Below, piece after piece: positions 10,245-21,988 of a DNA stretch of 64,000 nucleotides. Origin of the DNA: Corydoras sp. C115. Its lineage: Eukaryota > Chordata > Actinopteri > Siluriformes > Callichthyidae. The notes beneath the pieces were generated by a model, which searched no databases, had not been told where the DNA came from, and saw nothing but the letters and a program-made list of their open reading frames with translations. Position 1 is the stretch's first letter. The number at the start of each line of letters is the position of its first letter. The stretch spans positions 746,001 to 810,000 of the forward strand of contig JAFMOC010000045.1 of the NCBI GenBank assembly GCA_019802505.1, given 5' to 3'. Position numbers and translations under genes: made by a program.

Positions 10245-10757
10245 GTGGGGGGGGGGCTGCTGTGTTTTTAATGTGACAGATGTAATAGCCTCGTGGACGA
10301 GTGCAGAAAGATTTAATTCCCACTGCAGATAGCACCTCGGCAGGTCGTTCCAGTCAGATTCCCCGCGGTCACAGGCGCCGTCCGGCCGGGGCCCGGCGTC
10401 ACGGCCGAGCGGCCGAGCGGCGCGCTTAATCCTGAGCGGGGGGGATCGAGCCGCGCTGCCCGGAGTGCGCACCGCCATCGCAGCCATCAGGACAAATTAA
10501 TGCCGCAACCATCCATAAAGCATCGGCGCTCCAGACTCAAGGCATTTTCAATTCCTCTTTTCCACAAGAGCGCCGAACGGCCAGATCCCGAAAAAGTGGC
10601 CCGACGATGGCGCCGTGATTAACGACGTGCCGCATGGTGGAACATTCTGTTCCTCTGATCCGCTCGCTCCGTCGGCTCCGCTCATTGTTCGGCACGCGGC
10701 GTCACGGCGGGTCCATTAGAGCGCCATTTGAATTTTAAATATTGTAAAAGGGTTGCC
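9977..10757. other. Unique block with long (GT)n
   Basis: (GT)n at 10172-10242 followed by a G-rich tract to 10256. Flanks are CpG-rich (10330-10480) and otherwise unremarkable. Confidence 0.6.
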
Positions 10758-11102
10758 TGCGGCACGGTGGCTTAGTGGTTTAGCACGTTCGCCTCTCAGC
10801 GCTAGGGATTCCCGGTTCGAATCCCCATCTGGCTGGAGTTTCCATGTTCTCCCCGTGTCTGCGTGGGTTTCCTCCGGGTTCTCCGGTTTCCTCCCACAGT
10901 CCAAAAACATGGATCAAGTCAATTGAATTCTCCAAATCGCCCCATATAGAGTGTGTTTGTGTGAGTGAGTGTGTGCCCAGCGATGGATTGGCGTCCTGTC
11001 CTGGGTCTATCTGCCCAGCGCCCGAGACGTTCTCCCCTGGATGGGCATGGGGAACCCCACCGCGACCCTAATAGAGGATAAAGCGGCAGATAATGAATGA
11101 AT
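10758..11102 (+). mobile_element. V-SINE with exact 12-bp target duplication
   Basis: AAAAGGGTTGCC occurs at 10746-10757 and 11103-11114. The A box, B box, central block and tail are intact, so this is a young insertion. Confidence 0.93.
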
Positions 11103-11143
11103 AAAAGGGTTGCCGCACATGGTTGGGGTGGTTGGGGTAAGGG

Positions 11144-11200
11144 AGATCCACTGTGGCGCCCCCTAATGGAAACAACCGCCTCACAGTGAGGAGAACCCGG
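11144..11200 (+). mobile_element. Old V-SINE 3' fragment
   Basis: gatccactgtggcgccccct resembles the 3' region of DANA-type SINEs (gacccgctgtggcgacccc). Weak, from memory. Confidence 0.35.
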
Positions 11201-11203
11201 GTT

Positions 11204-11412
11204 CTTTATCCTCTACTAGGGTCGTGGGGGGGGGGGGTTCTCCATTCCCATCCAGGGGAGAACGTTTCGGACGCTGGGCAGATAGACCCAGGACAGGGGG
11301 GCAATCCATCACTGGACACACACTCACTCACACAGACACACTCTACATGGGGATTCAAACCAGGAATCCCTAGCGCTGAGAGGAGAACATACCAATCACC
11401 AAGCCACCGTGA
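11204..11412 (-). mobile_element. V-SINE with internal microhomology deletion, dimer D second unit
   Basis: ctctacatggggattc joins the middle of the element to the B-box region. The deletion of about 110 bp occurred between two ATGGGG words present in intact copies. Confidence 0.88.
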
Positions 11413-11452
11413 CTCCAGCAGAGGATAATGTGGAAGATGATGGATGGATGGT
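11413..11452 (-). repeat. Dimer linker, copy D
   Basis: ctccagcagaggataatg, then tggaagatgatggatgg. Fourth occurrence of the junction. Confidence 0.85.
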
Positions 11453-11806
11453 TTCATTCATTCATTCATTCATTCATTCATTATCTTCCACTTTATCCTC
11501 TATTAGGGTCGCGGGGGGGGTTCCCCATGCCCATCTAGGGGAGAACGTTTCGGGCGCTGGGCAGATACACCCAGGACAGGGCGCCAATCTATCGCTGGGC
11601 ACACACACTCACTCACACTCTATATGGGGCAATTTGGAGAACTCAATTGATCTTGATCCATGTTTTTGGACTGTGGGAGGAAACCGGAGAACCCGGAGGA
11701 AACCCACGCGGACACGGGGAGGACATGGAAACTCCACCCAGATGGGGATTCGAACCGGGAATCCCCAGCGCTGAGAGGAGAACATGCTAAACCACTAAGC
11801 CGCCCG
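11453..11806 (-). mobile_element. V-SINE, dimer D first unit
   Basis: Complete antisense copy from (CATT)n tail to ctaagccgccc. Confidence 0.9.
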
Positions 11807-11973
11807 ACACCAAGCGTGAATTTAAATAAATTAGAATACGATCTGAAAATAAAGATATTTTTAATGCGGCGGGGTTTTCGATGTGAATGATTTATCTGTG
11901 TAATGACCTTCCGTCTTAATGCGCTCGTTATTTATGAAACTTCGGCAGTTAGGAAAACAGATTTTTGACACGT

Positions 11974-12028
<55 letters not shown>

Positions 12029-12675
12029 TCTTTTTATTTATATGCCTGTTTATACAGTGCTGTCAAATCATGCCTCTAAGTGACAAAGTGATGTCCCTCA
12101 GGGTTCATAATAAAGAGCGAGAGGATGCGCCTGGCTGTCACCAGCGCACCTCACATCACTGCAAAATATCAACTTATGCAAAAGGTGTGACATCGGCGGG
12201 ACACCCGCGTCCCCTTTGTCGGGCGGCCGAGCCGGATAATCAGCCGGATCGAAAAACCCGACCCCACGGCCGGAACACGGGCGCGCATGTCCCTCTTATC
12301 CCTTTCTATTCCCCCCCCCCCCCATTTTTTTATTTTTATTTTTATTTTTATTTTTTTACGGCGTGGCACCGAGAGGCCCGCTCCGTCCCGGACGCCTGAC
12401 GCGCTTCCAGTTGCAATAAATCAGCGGAGCGGCGGAACATCAATCAGCAGCGCCGCTTTATTCCGACTGCATCTTTAGTCTGCGATGTGGAGATTACTTC
12501 ATGACTGTCTTCATCATTAAGCTCAGTGGAAATGCGCTTCCCATGAAAGATTGCCCTCAGACGCTGAAGCATAACAGCTGGGGGGGGTGGTGGGGTAGTT
12601 GGGGGGTGCAGGGGGTGTTAAATTCGTCAGTCCTTCAGTTCCCATTCGGAGGCGCCCAGGTTAGTTAAAGCGTAG
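11807..12675. other. Unique block with (CA)n
   Basis: (CA)n at 11976-12023, a C-rich plus (TTTTTA)n stretch at 12309-12355, then CpG-containing unique sequence. No exon recognised. Confidence 0.5.
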
Positions 12676-12850
12676 GTGTTCAAATCCCAGTCTGGGTGGC
12701 GTTTCCATGTCCTCCCCGTGTCCGCGTGGGTTTCCTCCGGGTTCTCCGGTTTCCTCCCACAGTCCAAAAAACATGGAGCAATAAGAGAGTACTATAAAAA
12801 AACATGGAGCAAACTAAGAGAATAAAGCGGGAGATAATGAATGAATGAAT
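12676..12850 (+). mobile_element. V-SINE fragment, first of three tandem pieces
   Basis: From the B-box region (gttcaaatcccagtctgg) through the central block. It then jumps by an internal deletion to the tail, with aaaaacatggagcaa repeated at the join. Confidence 0.75.
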
Positions 12851-13048
12851 TGTATGTCAATTGTATTCTCAAAATTGCCCCATATAGAGTGTTGTTTGTG
12901 TGTGAGTGAGTGTGTGCCCAGTGATAGATAGCCCCCCCTGTCCTGGGTGTATCTACTTAGCGCCCGAGACGTTCTCCCCTGGATGGGCATGGGGAACCCC
13001 CCCCACGACTCTAATAGAGGATAAAGCGGGAGATAATGAATGAATGAA
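12851..13048 (+). mobile_element. V-SINE 3' half, second tandem piece
   Basis: Starts tatgtcaattgtattctc and runs to agataatgaatgaatgaa. It shares the unusual gtcaattgtattctc variant with the next piece. Confidence 0.8.
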
Positions 13049-13207
13049 AGGTCAATTGTATTCTCCAAATTGCCCCATATAGAGTGTGTCTGTGTGAGTG
13101 AGTGTGTGCCCAATGATAGATTGGCGCCCTGTCCTGGGTGCATCTGCCCAGCACCCGAAACGTTCTCCCCTAGTAGAGGATAAAGCTGCAGATGATGGAT
13201 GGATGGT
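13049..13207 (+). mobile_element. V-SINE 3' half, third tandem piece
   Basis: ggtcaattgtattctcc to gatgatggatggatgg, with a deletion after cgttctcccct. Confidence 0.8.
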
Positions 13208-13736
13208 CTCCAATCAACATCACACAAAATATGTTTTCACAACAGAGCAGTTGCTTCAATATCCTACCCCGCCCCCTTGCTACCCCCCCCCCCCCCCCCC
13301 ACCCCGCGTCCTGGGTGAAGTCATCGTATTCGGCCACCCGATCGAAGCCAACATCATCGACCTCGTCTCATTTCAGCGCCGTACATTTCAAACGACTCAA
13401 TAGCTCATTAACTAAAACCGTGAGGTTAAGCGAATCTTTCGCGCGACGCCCTGCGCGGTGACATCACCAGCGAATGTTTCGCCCCCGAAAACGCCTGATT
13501 TATTATTTACTCATTCAGCGATTCTATAAAAAAAAGGATCCTGAGATGCTCGCAAGTCTGTTCCGAATGTTAGGGATCTTCGCATCGCGTCACCTTCTGA
13601 TCTGCAATCCCGATGGCCGTGAGGTAAGAGCGAGGAACCGAGGGAGGCGGGGCTCCCTGTCTGAGGAATAAGGAATCCCAAATGGAGATCTCATTGAAGT
13701 CTCTGTAGTTTCATCTAAAGATCACGAGGGTCTATG
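13208..13736. other. Unique block with C20 tract
   Basis: Poly-C at about 13283-13302. No recognised product in the surrounding short frames. Confidence 0.4.
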
Positions 13737-13915
13737 GTACACCCTGCACACGGTGCCTCGCGATGCTCAATACAACCTCACTCCTTGACGACAGACTATT
13801 TTCCCGCCTGCGCCGTTTAAATAGCAACGCTGCATGTGAATATATCTATCCCGATGGGCGTGGCCGCCTGGAAATGAGGTACGTTTCTGGCGTATCGCTG
13901 CCTCGGCGATGGAAA
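13737..13915 (-). repeat. Unclassified dispersed repeat family A, copy 1
   Basis: Read on the minus strand it contains gtacctcatttcc, ggccacgcccatcggg, atatattcaca and gttgctatttaaac, then gagcatcgcgagg. The order is the same as in copies at 31455, 45420, 48200 and 52300. Confidence 0.65.
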
Positions 13916-15475
13916 CCCCCTGAGACGTCGGCGGTCAGATGTGAGGTGATGTCACGTAAACAAAACACACCTATAAATAATTAAGGCTTTTATAAATAAT
14001 TAAGGCTTTGATAAATAATTAAGGCTTGGATAAATAATTAAATTCGTTACGATGGCGAAGACATACGGACGCGTAAATCTCTATAAACATCAAATCTGTA
14101 TCATTCAGAGACTGCGCAGCATCACGTCTCGGGTTACAGACCTCGGTATGAGACCTGAATGACATCACAAAGTAAGCCTCCTGAGACGTTATGTCATAAT
14201 TAAAACCCTGCTTTGATCTTCGGTTCAGAACCCCCCCCCCCCCCCCCCAAACCCCACCCCACATCCTCCTCCACCTGAAACACAAGGAAAGAGGACGCAC
14301 CCGCCGCCGCCGAGCCGAACGGGGGGTTTGTCTATGACCTTCAGACGTACGGGTGAAGGGATGCATCGGATGGCGGACAACAAAGACGGGGATAAATGGT
14401 GCTTTTGGTTTGGCGTGGTACCTTCATAGTGGATTTGGGCTAATCTGCCGCAGCAAATCCACCCGAGTGGGCTTTTGTCAGCCGCTATAACACAGCGTCG
14501 ACGTTCCGGGGAGGGTTGAAGGGGTGAAGTGCATCAGCGCTTAAAGACGCCGCATTGTGTTCATGCAAATTGATGACAGAGGCGCCGGGGTTCAGATGAT
14601 TGGGGATTTAGCGGCGCTCGTCGGTTTATTAGGTAAACGCTTAGAGACGCCACGAGCCGAACACGTCTCCTCCTCCTCCCCGTCGGGCCTCCCACACTCA
14701 CGGCGTTCCTGACAACGACGCCTCGGCACTTTGCGGTGTTTATAAATTAAACAGTCAACGTGACTGACAGCAAGTATATCAGTGCTAATTGGTTGGATGC
14801 TGGTGGTCCATTGATGTTTTTTTTTTTTTTTTTTTTTTTTCTTTTCTTCGTACCTCGCGAACGAAGAAGCGAATTCATCCTTGAGTAAATATTTTATTGA
14901 CAGCTGCTGAGATGTGTGAAGAACTCGAAACATGCCGCAAAATGCTCCAGACTCCAGAAGTTAGGGATAACCCCCCTCCCCCTCCCTCCCTCCCCATCAT
15001 CACGCTCCTGACTGATGTTGATATAATGCACCCGGAGGACGCCGAATTGAAAACCCATCGTTTATTTTAAGAAGGAGCCGCAAATTGTAAAGAATAATCC
15101 TTGTATTTTTGAAGACAGTTCTGCCGTAGCTTCTGTTGATCTGGGGTTGTTTTTTTTTGGTTTTTTTTTTCCACTCGGGGCAAAAAAGCTTTCAACTTAA
15201 TCTCAGATATTTATTAAATAATAACGTGGAGAAAGCCTTCAGAACAAATCCAATCCGCTGTTTAACTTTTGGATTTGTAGCATCTTGTTACGGCGCGGCG
15301 GCGGAAGACGGGGAATTGGCCGCAGCGATCCTATCGGGGGCAGTTAGCATCCAATGTACCCTTCAGCTTTACCCACCCTATGTCTTTAAAATGTGGAGCA
15401 GCTGAAGTGAACCCACTCAGGTACAGGGAGGACATGCGGACTCCACATATAAATGACCTTTGTTTGCCCCAACCA
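13916..15475. other. Unique block with short tandem repeat and homopolymers
   Basis: A 19-20-bp unit (ataaataattaaggctttt) repeats four times at 13972-14043. C20 lies at about 14229-14248 and T22 at about 14818-14840. The rest is CpG-containing unique sequence. The stretches at 14370-14640 and 15040-15400 look like typical vertebrate non-coding DNA. Confidence 0.5.
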
Positions 15476-15722
15476 GGGCAGCACGGTGGCATAGAGGTTA
15501 GCACGTTTGCCTCTCGGGGCTGGGGGTTCCAGGTTCCAATCCCTTGTTCTCTTTGTGTCCTTGTGGGTCTTCACCAGGTTTCCTCCCACAGTCCAAAAAC
15601 ATGTTGTTTTGAGTTCAATTCTGTTGAGTTGGATGCTCTGAATTGCCCCTATATGGTGTGTGTGTGTGAGTTAGTGTGTAATTAGATCCAAAACGTTCTC
15701 CCCTGGATGGGCATGGGGAACC
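15476..15722 (+). mobile_element. Divergent older V-SINE
   Basis: ggcagcacggtggcatagagg and a central block with cctcccacagtccaaaaac. The 3' part is shortened at gaccc, ending ggggaacc. Confidence 0.8.
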
Positions 15723-15748
15723 ATATATACATATATATATATAATTAG

Positions 15749-16104
15749 GCGGCATGGTGGCTTAGTGGTTTAGCATGTTCTCCTCTCAGCACTAGGGATT
15801 CCCGGTTCGAATCCCCATCTGGGTGGAGTTTCCATGTTCTTTCCATGTCTGCGTGGGTTTCCTCTGGGTTCTCTGGTTTCCTCCCACAGTCCAAAAACAT
15901 GGATCAAGTCAATTGAGTTCTCCAAATTGCCCCATATAGAGTGTGTCTGTGTGAGTGAGTGAGTGCCCAGCGATACATTGGCGCCCTGTCCTGGGTGTAT
16001 CTGCCCAGCGCCCAAAACGTTCTCCCATGGATTGGCATGGGGAACCCCCCCCCCCCCACGACCCTAATAGAGGATAAAGTGGAAGATGATGAATGAATGA
16101 ATAT
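15749..16104 (+). mobile_element. V-SINE, full length
   Basis: Complete copy inserted in an AT-rich microsatellite, with C13 at 16045-16057 and a (GAAT)n tail running straight into (TA)n. Confidence 0.9.
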
Positions 16105-16109
16105 ATACA

Positions 16110-16187
<78 letters not shown>
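16105..16187. repeat. (TA)n microsatellite at the SINE 3' end
   Basis: About 73 bp of alternating AT directly after the GAAT tail. Confidence 0.9.
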
Positions 16188-16192
<5 letters not shown>

Positions 16193-16224
16193 TCTACAGT
16201 ATAAAGTGATTTATATAATGACAT

Positions 16225-16365
16225 CACATGAGGTTAACCCTGATGTACCAGCAGCCAATGAGGGTTCTGCTTTCACACAGGTAACCTTTGGTGGATGGGT
16301 TGAAATCCCCATCCTTTAGATTGCTACTCCAACATCCTAACCTCTGAGCTACAGAGCGCTCAGAA
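16225..16365 (-). mobile_element. Second-type tRNA-derived SINE head
   Basis: On the minus strand TAGCTCAGAGG (complement of 16341-16351) fits the A box, and gatttcaaccc near 16300 is a degraded B box. This resembles the head of Mermaid/HE1-type SINEs, not V-SINE. The 3' end is not identifiable. Confidence 0.5.
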
Positions 16366-17423
16366 ATACAGAGTTCTATTTGAGGAACATGTGAAAGGGA
16401 CAGAGGAACCAAAAAAAAAACTCCCTGGTTGGATCGATATCTCTGCGACCCAATCATCCACCTTGGTTCTCAAGGTCAACAGTTAAGGTGCTGGAGGTGC
16501 ATTATAGAGATTATTTAATTATCAAGCACCGACTGGCAACTGAAAATCTACAAAAACAGGTCCTCTGAGTGCTGATTACTCTTACAGTGTCTCATAATTT
16601 CAATTTTCAGGCTGTAACATAAGAACGGTACGATCTCCAGCAGGTACAGCCGTCTTGTCTGGGCGCTCTACAGGCACACTGCTAATTTCCTTTTAATTTA
16701 AGCATCCATCCAACTCAGATCAGTCAACTTCACACACCGCAGGTTTGGCTAATGGAGGTATTTTGGTATTTCAGTGATAATAGCACGGCAGCTGTTCGTT
16801 TAACTTTCAACTTTGCCGATTGCCATCAGGAGAAAACAAGAAATGGTCCATGTAATGTACCTGGAGCTCCCGCAGAACCGGCGCCGGCAGAATCGGGGGA
16901 AATGTATGAAAGGAAGTGTCTGTCATAGTGATTTGACCTTCGAGGATGCAATCACAGTGGCGGCTGAATCTAATCTCCTAATCACATGGAGAGTTCAGAG
17001 GTGAGCAGCCCGCGAGATTAACTTGATGTTGTCTGTCAGCAGACGGCACAAGATGCCAGTGTTTTTGGAGCACAGCCCGAAAGGCCGGCTCTGGGAGGTC
17101 AAGCGCGGGGGGGAAACACAAAGTGATTCGACTGAGACGGCGCGATTGTTGGAATGCCAAAATCAGACAGGTGCTATTTCCATCCCGAGGACACGGGGCT
17201 TTCACAAATACGCACGTCAGAACCATCCTGCGGGGCTGGCGGTGGGTTTCAGAACTCGAATCAAACAAATGGAACTTGGACAAGAGCGTCTAATGAGCGC
17301 AATATGAGATAATGACTCGGGGGTAATCATACGAGGGCTAAGTTAGACAACATGGAGCAGACGGTGATTACCTGCGGCCCTAGTTTACACTCTGATTGGC
17401 TGCCGATTTTTACCGAGTGCAAA
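16366..17423. other. Unique block, candidate conserved non-coding sequence
   Basis: About 1.06 kb without recognised repeats, mixed AT-rich (16490-16790) and CpG-containing (16850-17300). The overlapping short frames on both strands have no recognisable motif. Confidence 0.4.
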
Positions 17424-17433
17424 TAATAATAAT

Positions 17434-17494
<61 letters not shown>

Positions 17495-17503
17495 TATTTT
17501 ACT
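17424..17503. repeat. (AAC)n(AAT)n microsatellite
   Basis: Compound trinucleotide tract ending in atatattttact, which is duplicated after the following SINE. Confidence 0.9.
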
Positions 17504-17850
17504 GGCGGCACGGTGGTTTAGTGGTTTAGCATGTTCTCCTCTCAGCACTAGGGATTCCCGGTTCGAATCCCAATCTGGGTGGAGTTTCCATGTTCTCCCC
17601 GTGTCCGCGTGGGTTTCCTCCGGGTTCTCCGGTTTCCTCCCACAGTTCAAAAACATGGATCAATTCAATTGAGTTCTCCAAATTGCTCCATATAGAGTGT
17701 GTGTGTGTGAGTGGGTGTGTGCCCAGCGATAGGTTGGCGCCCTGTCCTGGGTGTATCTACCCAGCGCCCGAGACGTTCTCCCCTGGATGGGCATGGGGAA
17801 CCCCCCCGCGACCCTAATAGAGGATAAAGCGGAAGATAATGGATGGATGG
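17504..17850 (+). mobile_element. V-SINE with exact 12-bp target duplication
   Basis: ATATATTTTACT at 17492-17503 and 17851-17862 brackets a complete element with a (GGAT)n tail. Confidence 0.93.
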
Positions 17851-17878
17851 ATATATTTTACTTAATCCTATATAAGGG

Positions 17879-17970
17879 ACTAGGGTCATGGGTAAGAGGG
17901 AGGAAGGTTCCTATGCCATCCAGGGGCAGGAGGGTGCCAATCCTTGGTTGAGCACACACACACTCACACA

Positions 17971-18027
<57 letters not shown>

Positions 18028-18065
18028 TACGGGCGATTTTACTAATTTAAATAGATCAGGAACCT
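17879..18065 (-). mobile_element. Decayed V-SINE with (CA)n expansion
   Basis: actagggtcatggg, gccatccaggggcagg and gggtgccaatcc match the 3' domain antisense. (CA)n at about 17979-18025 expanded within it. Confidence 0.65.
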
Positions 18066-18286
18066 CAGCAAAGCTGAGAGGTGGACGTGCGGACCACGAT
18101 GCCCTGGATGGAGCAAACCAAGATCATTTGAATGTGGAGTCTACATGTCCTCCCTGTACCTGAGGGGTGGGTTCATTCCAGCGGGACATTAATTGCCCCC
18201 TGATTAAAAAGACATGGTGACCAACCTCCTAAAAACCATTAGAATCATTGCAAACTGGACGATAGTGTATACGAAGGACATGACTG

Positions 18287-18324
<38 letters not shown>

Positions 18325-19414
18325 GAGTGCTGCAGATTATAATGACCTGCATTATAAAAGCCCGCACTAAATGAGTTGGATAATCAAAACAAACGTTGAT
18401 TGAAAAGGTCAAACTGCGGCGAACGTCCAGATGTTTTAATTAGATTTACAGCTTCAAACTATAGGACCTATATAGTGTAGCGTGTCTATACTGATAAAAC
18501 ATTAAAGGCAATCTGTTCTGCCGAGGTACACAACACGACGCTCCCTGTCTTGAGTTTCCACTTAATTATAAGGTGCAAAAAAGTGCATTAGCAGGAAACG
18601 CCGAAAACGTGGCCGTTTGCGTTTTTTGCACGGCCGTGCTACATGTCGTATTTGGTCGAACCACACAAGTGTTGACTTTGGTTCACATGAACCAGGTCTG
18701 GAGATCGGAAGCCCAATAAATCAGAGACGGGGGACTCGTTCGTCCCTGAAACAGTAAACCGCTGAGCGACCGTATTAAAATAAATAAAGGATTAGTGGAA
18801 CCTTCATGCTGTAGACTCAACCTTACAAACGTTTGATTTACGCACTGACGATTCACCTTCTTCCAGTGTAAGTGGTAATTGGGCAAGTTTGAAGATTTCC
18901 CAGCAGGGCAATAGTGTATCCGGCCGATTACCGAGGGCTAACAGTATTACATTTGCCTCCGCTCGCTCGCTCGCTCCTGGAATAAAGACACAAATCAGTA
19001 ACCCCCCCCGCCCCACGGCACAGACTACAGGCTTCGTTTGTCTTAAATGATAATATTTAGAGAATTAATCTAGCAGAATGAAGTGTGTAGAAGTTCACGG
19101 GGAGATGTGGATGAGGTAGGAATTCATCTGCATGGGAATTCAGACGGATCCGGCGAAGTTGCGGCGCGGGGAACGCCGGAGCAACGAGATGGAGATTAAT
19201 GAACAGACTGGATTCTGATGGGATTTGCGTTTAGAAATGCATGAAGAAATAGAGCAAGTCTGCCACGACTGGAGTCATCACGCCTGACACCTGAGAGGGA
19301 GGGGCCACGAGCGGGCGCGGGTCTAAAACTCACCGAAGACTCGCGGTTCACCTTAAACCTGAGAGCAACATGATGGTGGCGCAGCAGACACTACACACTT
19401 TTTAGTTTGGTCAG
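18066..19414. other. Unique block with (CA)n
   Basis: A faint old SINE-like phrase lies at 18130-18200 and (CA)n at 18287-18320. The rest is unique sequence with no recognised gene. Confidence 0.45.
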
Positions 19415-19426
19415 TAATCTACATGT

Positions 19427-19786
19427 AATTCATTCATTCATTCATTATCTTCCGCTTTATCCTCTATTAGGGTCGCTGGGGGGTGGGGTCCACATGCCCA
19501 TCCAGGGGAGAACGTTTCGGGCGCTGGGCAGATAATCCATCGCTGGGCACACACTCACTCACACAGACACGCTCGCATGCACACTCTATATGGGGCAATT
19601 TGGAGAACTCAATCGACTTGATCCATGTTTTTGGACTGTGGGAGGAAACCGGAGAACCCGGAGGAAACCCACGCGGACACGGGGAGAACATGGAAACTCC
19701 ACCCAGATGGGGATTCGAACCGGGAATGCTGAGAGGACCCTAATGCTGAGAGGAGAACATGCCAACCACTAAGCCACCGTGCCGCC
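19427..19786 (-). mobile_element. V-SINE with exact 12-bp target duplication
   Basis: TAATCTACATGT at 19415-19426 and 19787-19798. A small internal duplication (gctgagaggaccctaatgctgagagg) lies near the head, and the cacccaggacaggg segment is missing. Confidence 0.93.
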
Positions 19787-19798
19787 TAATCTACATGT

Positions 19799-20098
19799 GA
19801 TTCTAAAAAAGAAACGTAAACCTTACCTCAAAAGTTCCGGCTGAAGGAACCGGCTGTTCGTCCACACGCAGACGTCCGCCGTCCAGAGTCAATCTAGGTG
19901 AAAAATGAGAAGCAGAATCAAACCGCGGTGACTTTAAACGGTTCCGACGGCGAGGAACGCAACGGGTTAAACCTTTACTTACAAATTAGAATACTTTGTT
20001 CCACAGTGATGATAAAGTTTAATTAAAAAGGAAGGTGATGTAACACAGAGGTAACCATGTCTCTGACCTGACGAGCTCGATGTGCCGCTCTGTGGCTT

Positions 20099-20137
<39 letters not shown>

Positions 20138-20280
20138 AATATGTGTATGGCTGTGTGTGCATGTATATATTTGTATATAAGTGTATCGATCTATACACAC
20201 ACACACACACACACACATATATATTTATATATAAGGAACGCTTGCACATCCTAACTACGCACACGTGTGTATATATTATA

Positions 20281-20332
<52 letters not shown>

Positions 20333-20423
20333 AGACATATATAACAATATGGACCAACGTGACATCACATTGTATGGTTATGGTTATAGTTAGATCATGG
20401 TTAGTGGGAGGTTATGGTTAACC
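19799..20423. repeat. Unique sequence and (GT)n/(CA)n cluster
   Basis: (GT)n at 20101-20134, (CA)n at 20193-20217 and (GT)n at 20281-20330. The opposed tracts can form a hairpin and produce spurious Cys/Val and His/Thr frames. Confidence 0.8.
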
Positions 20424-20435
20424 TGGTTAGATAGC

Positions 20436-20799
20436 GGCGGCACGGTGGCTTAGTGGTTTAGCATGTTCGTCTCTCAGCACTAGGGATTCCCGGTTCGAAT
20501 CCCCATCTGGGTGGAGTTTCCATGTTCTCCCCGTGTCCGCGTGGGTTTCCTCCGGGTTCTCCGGTTTCCTCCCACAGTCCAAAAACATGGATCGAGTCAA
20601 TTGAGTTCTCCAAATTGCCCCATATAGAGTGTGTCTGTGTGAGTGAGTGTGTGCCCAGCAATGGATTGGCGCCCTGTCCTGGGTCTATCTGCCCAGCGCC
20701 CGAGACGTTCTCCCCTGGATGGACATGGGGAACCACACACCCCCCCCCACCGCGACCCTAATAGAGGATAAAGCGGAAGATAATGAATGAATGAATGAT
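20436..20799 (+). mobile_element. V-SINE with exact 12-bp target duplication
   Basis: TGGTTAGATAGC at 20424-20435 and 20800-20811. Complete element; the A and B boxes match the family consensus. Confidence 0.95.
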
Positions 20800-20811
20800 T
20801 GGTTAGATAGC

Positions 20812-21988
20812 AGTGTTTATCATTAAGGAAAAGAACAAAACGTCTGGGTAAAGTCCTCACAACGCATTTAAACAAACGTGTGTGTGTGTGTGTGTGAGAG
20901 TGTGTGTGTGTGTTTGTGTACATTTGTAGGTGGTCAGTAATAAAATGAATATTTCATGATTATAATCATAAAGCGTGCTTGAAGGGCATATGGTTATAAA
21001 GCCGCGGAAGTTTTATTGCCTGCTCAGCGTCCATATGCAGGTCCTTCAGTCCATTAACCTTCAGCCACAATTAGCTGAAGACTTCCGTAATTGTGTCCTT
21101 AAGCGAGCGCGCATTAAGCGTTGGTACTGAAACAAAGCCGATGTTCGTTAACATCATCGACCGACGCCGTGGTCCTCCCCCCCCCTCCCCCGAGCGCCGG
21201 GGCCAGTGGCTTCCATACATAACTCCAGGGATTAAAATAAAATACACAAAAACAAACAAAAAAAAACACACACACCCCAAACAAACACACGAATCAAAAC
21301 CCAAAACGTGGGATTAGCTCTGACTTTTATTCAATTCCATCTCCCACATCTGCGCGCCGACGGAAAAGGGCCAATCATTTTAAGAGTTTGCTTAAAGGAA
21401 AGCACACAGAAGTAAATCTGTAAAATTAGTCTAATTGGAAATGGCATCCCTAATGTAGCACCCAACTCAAAGCGAGCAGCAGATGCCCACCTTTTCCAAA
21501 CAGAGTTAATTTCCCGTGGGTTATATTTGTTTACAAAAGTGGGGAACTAATGCAAGCCCCCCATACACTCACCCCCACACCCCCCACCCCACCACCCCCC
21601 CCCGCACGCATTGCTTTCTTTCCATTGCGTTGAACCTGTGGAGGTGGATTTGCAGGCTGCCTCGGTGCACTTGTTAACTTTCTCCCTCTCTCTCTCTTTT
21701 TTCTCTCGCCCCGCTCGTATGAATTATTGAACGGCGACGTGTGAGTGAAACGCAGGACCGTTCTTAGAGATGCGGTGTATTCTTGAACCGCGTGTCTGAG
21801 GGTTCAGTCGGGGAGATTACACATTCACCGAGGCACTTCTGCACCGTAAACCACGGAGCCGGTTAAAGAGCAGAGGGAGGGCAGGCGGCACAGCCTTCGG
21901 TCATGAGCCGGGGACGTACTGTGGGCTTCGGGGTTCCGCTTCACCTTTTGAGGAATGATGAGCGTGCGTAACGTCCGTAGTAAACATA
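20812..21988. other. Unique block, candidate conserved non-coding sequence
   Basis: (GT)n at about 20879-20912 and an A/C-rich run at 21235-21290. The AT-rich stretch 21310-21545 has low CpG and resembles conserved enhancers in texture only. Confidence 0.4.

Noticed and set aside
10122..10487. 121-codon minus frame with His/Thr run
   Set aside because: Carries a (CA)n microsatellite; nothing recognisable in the rest.
20101..20330. Cys/Val-rich or His/Thr-rich small proteins
   Set aside because: Translations of (GT)n/(CA)n microsatellites.
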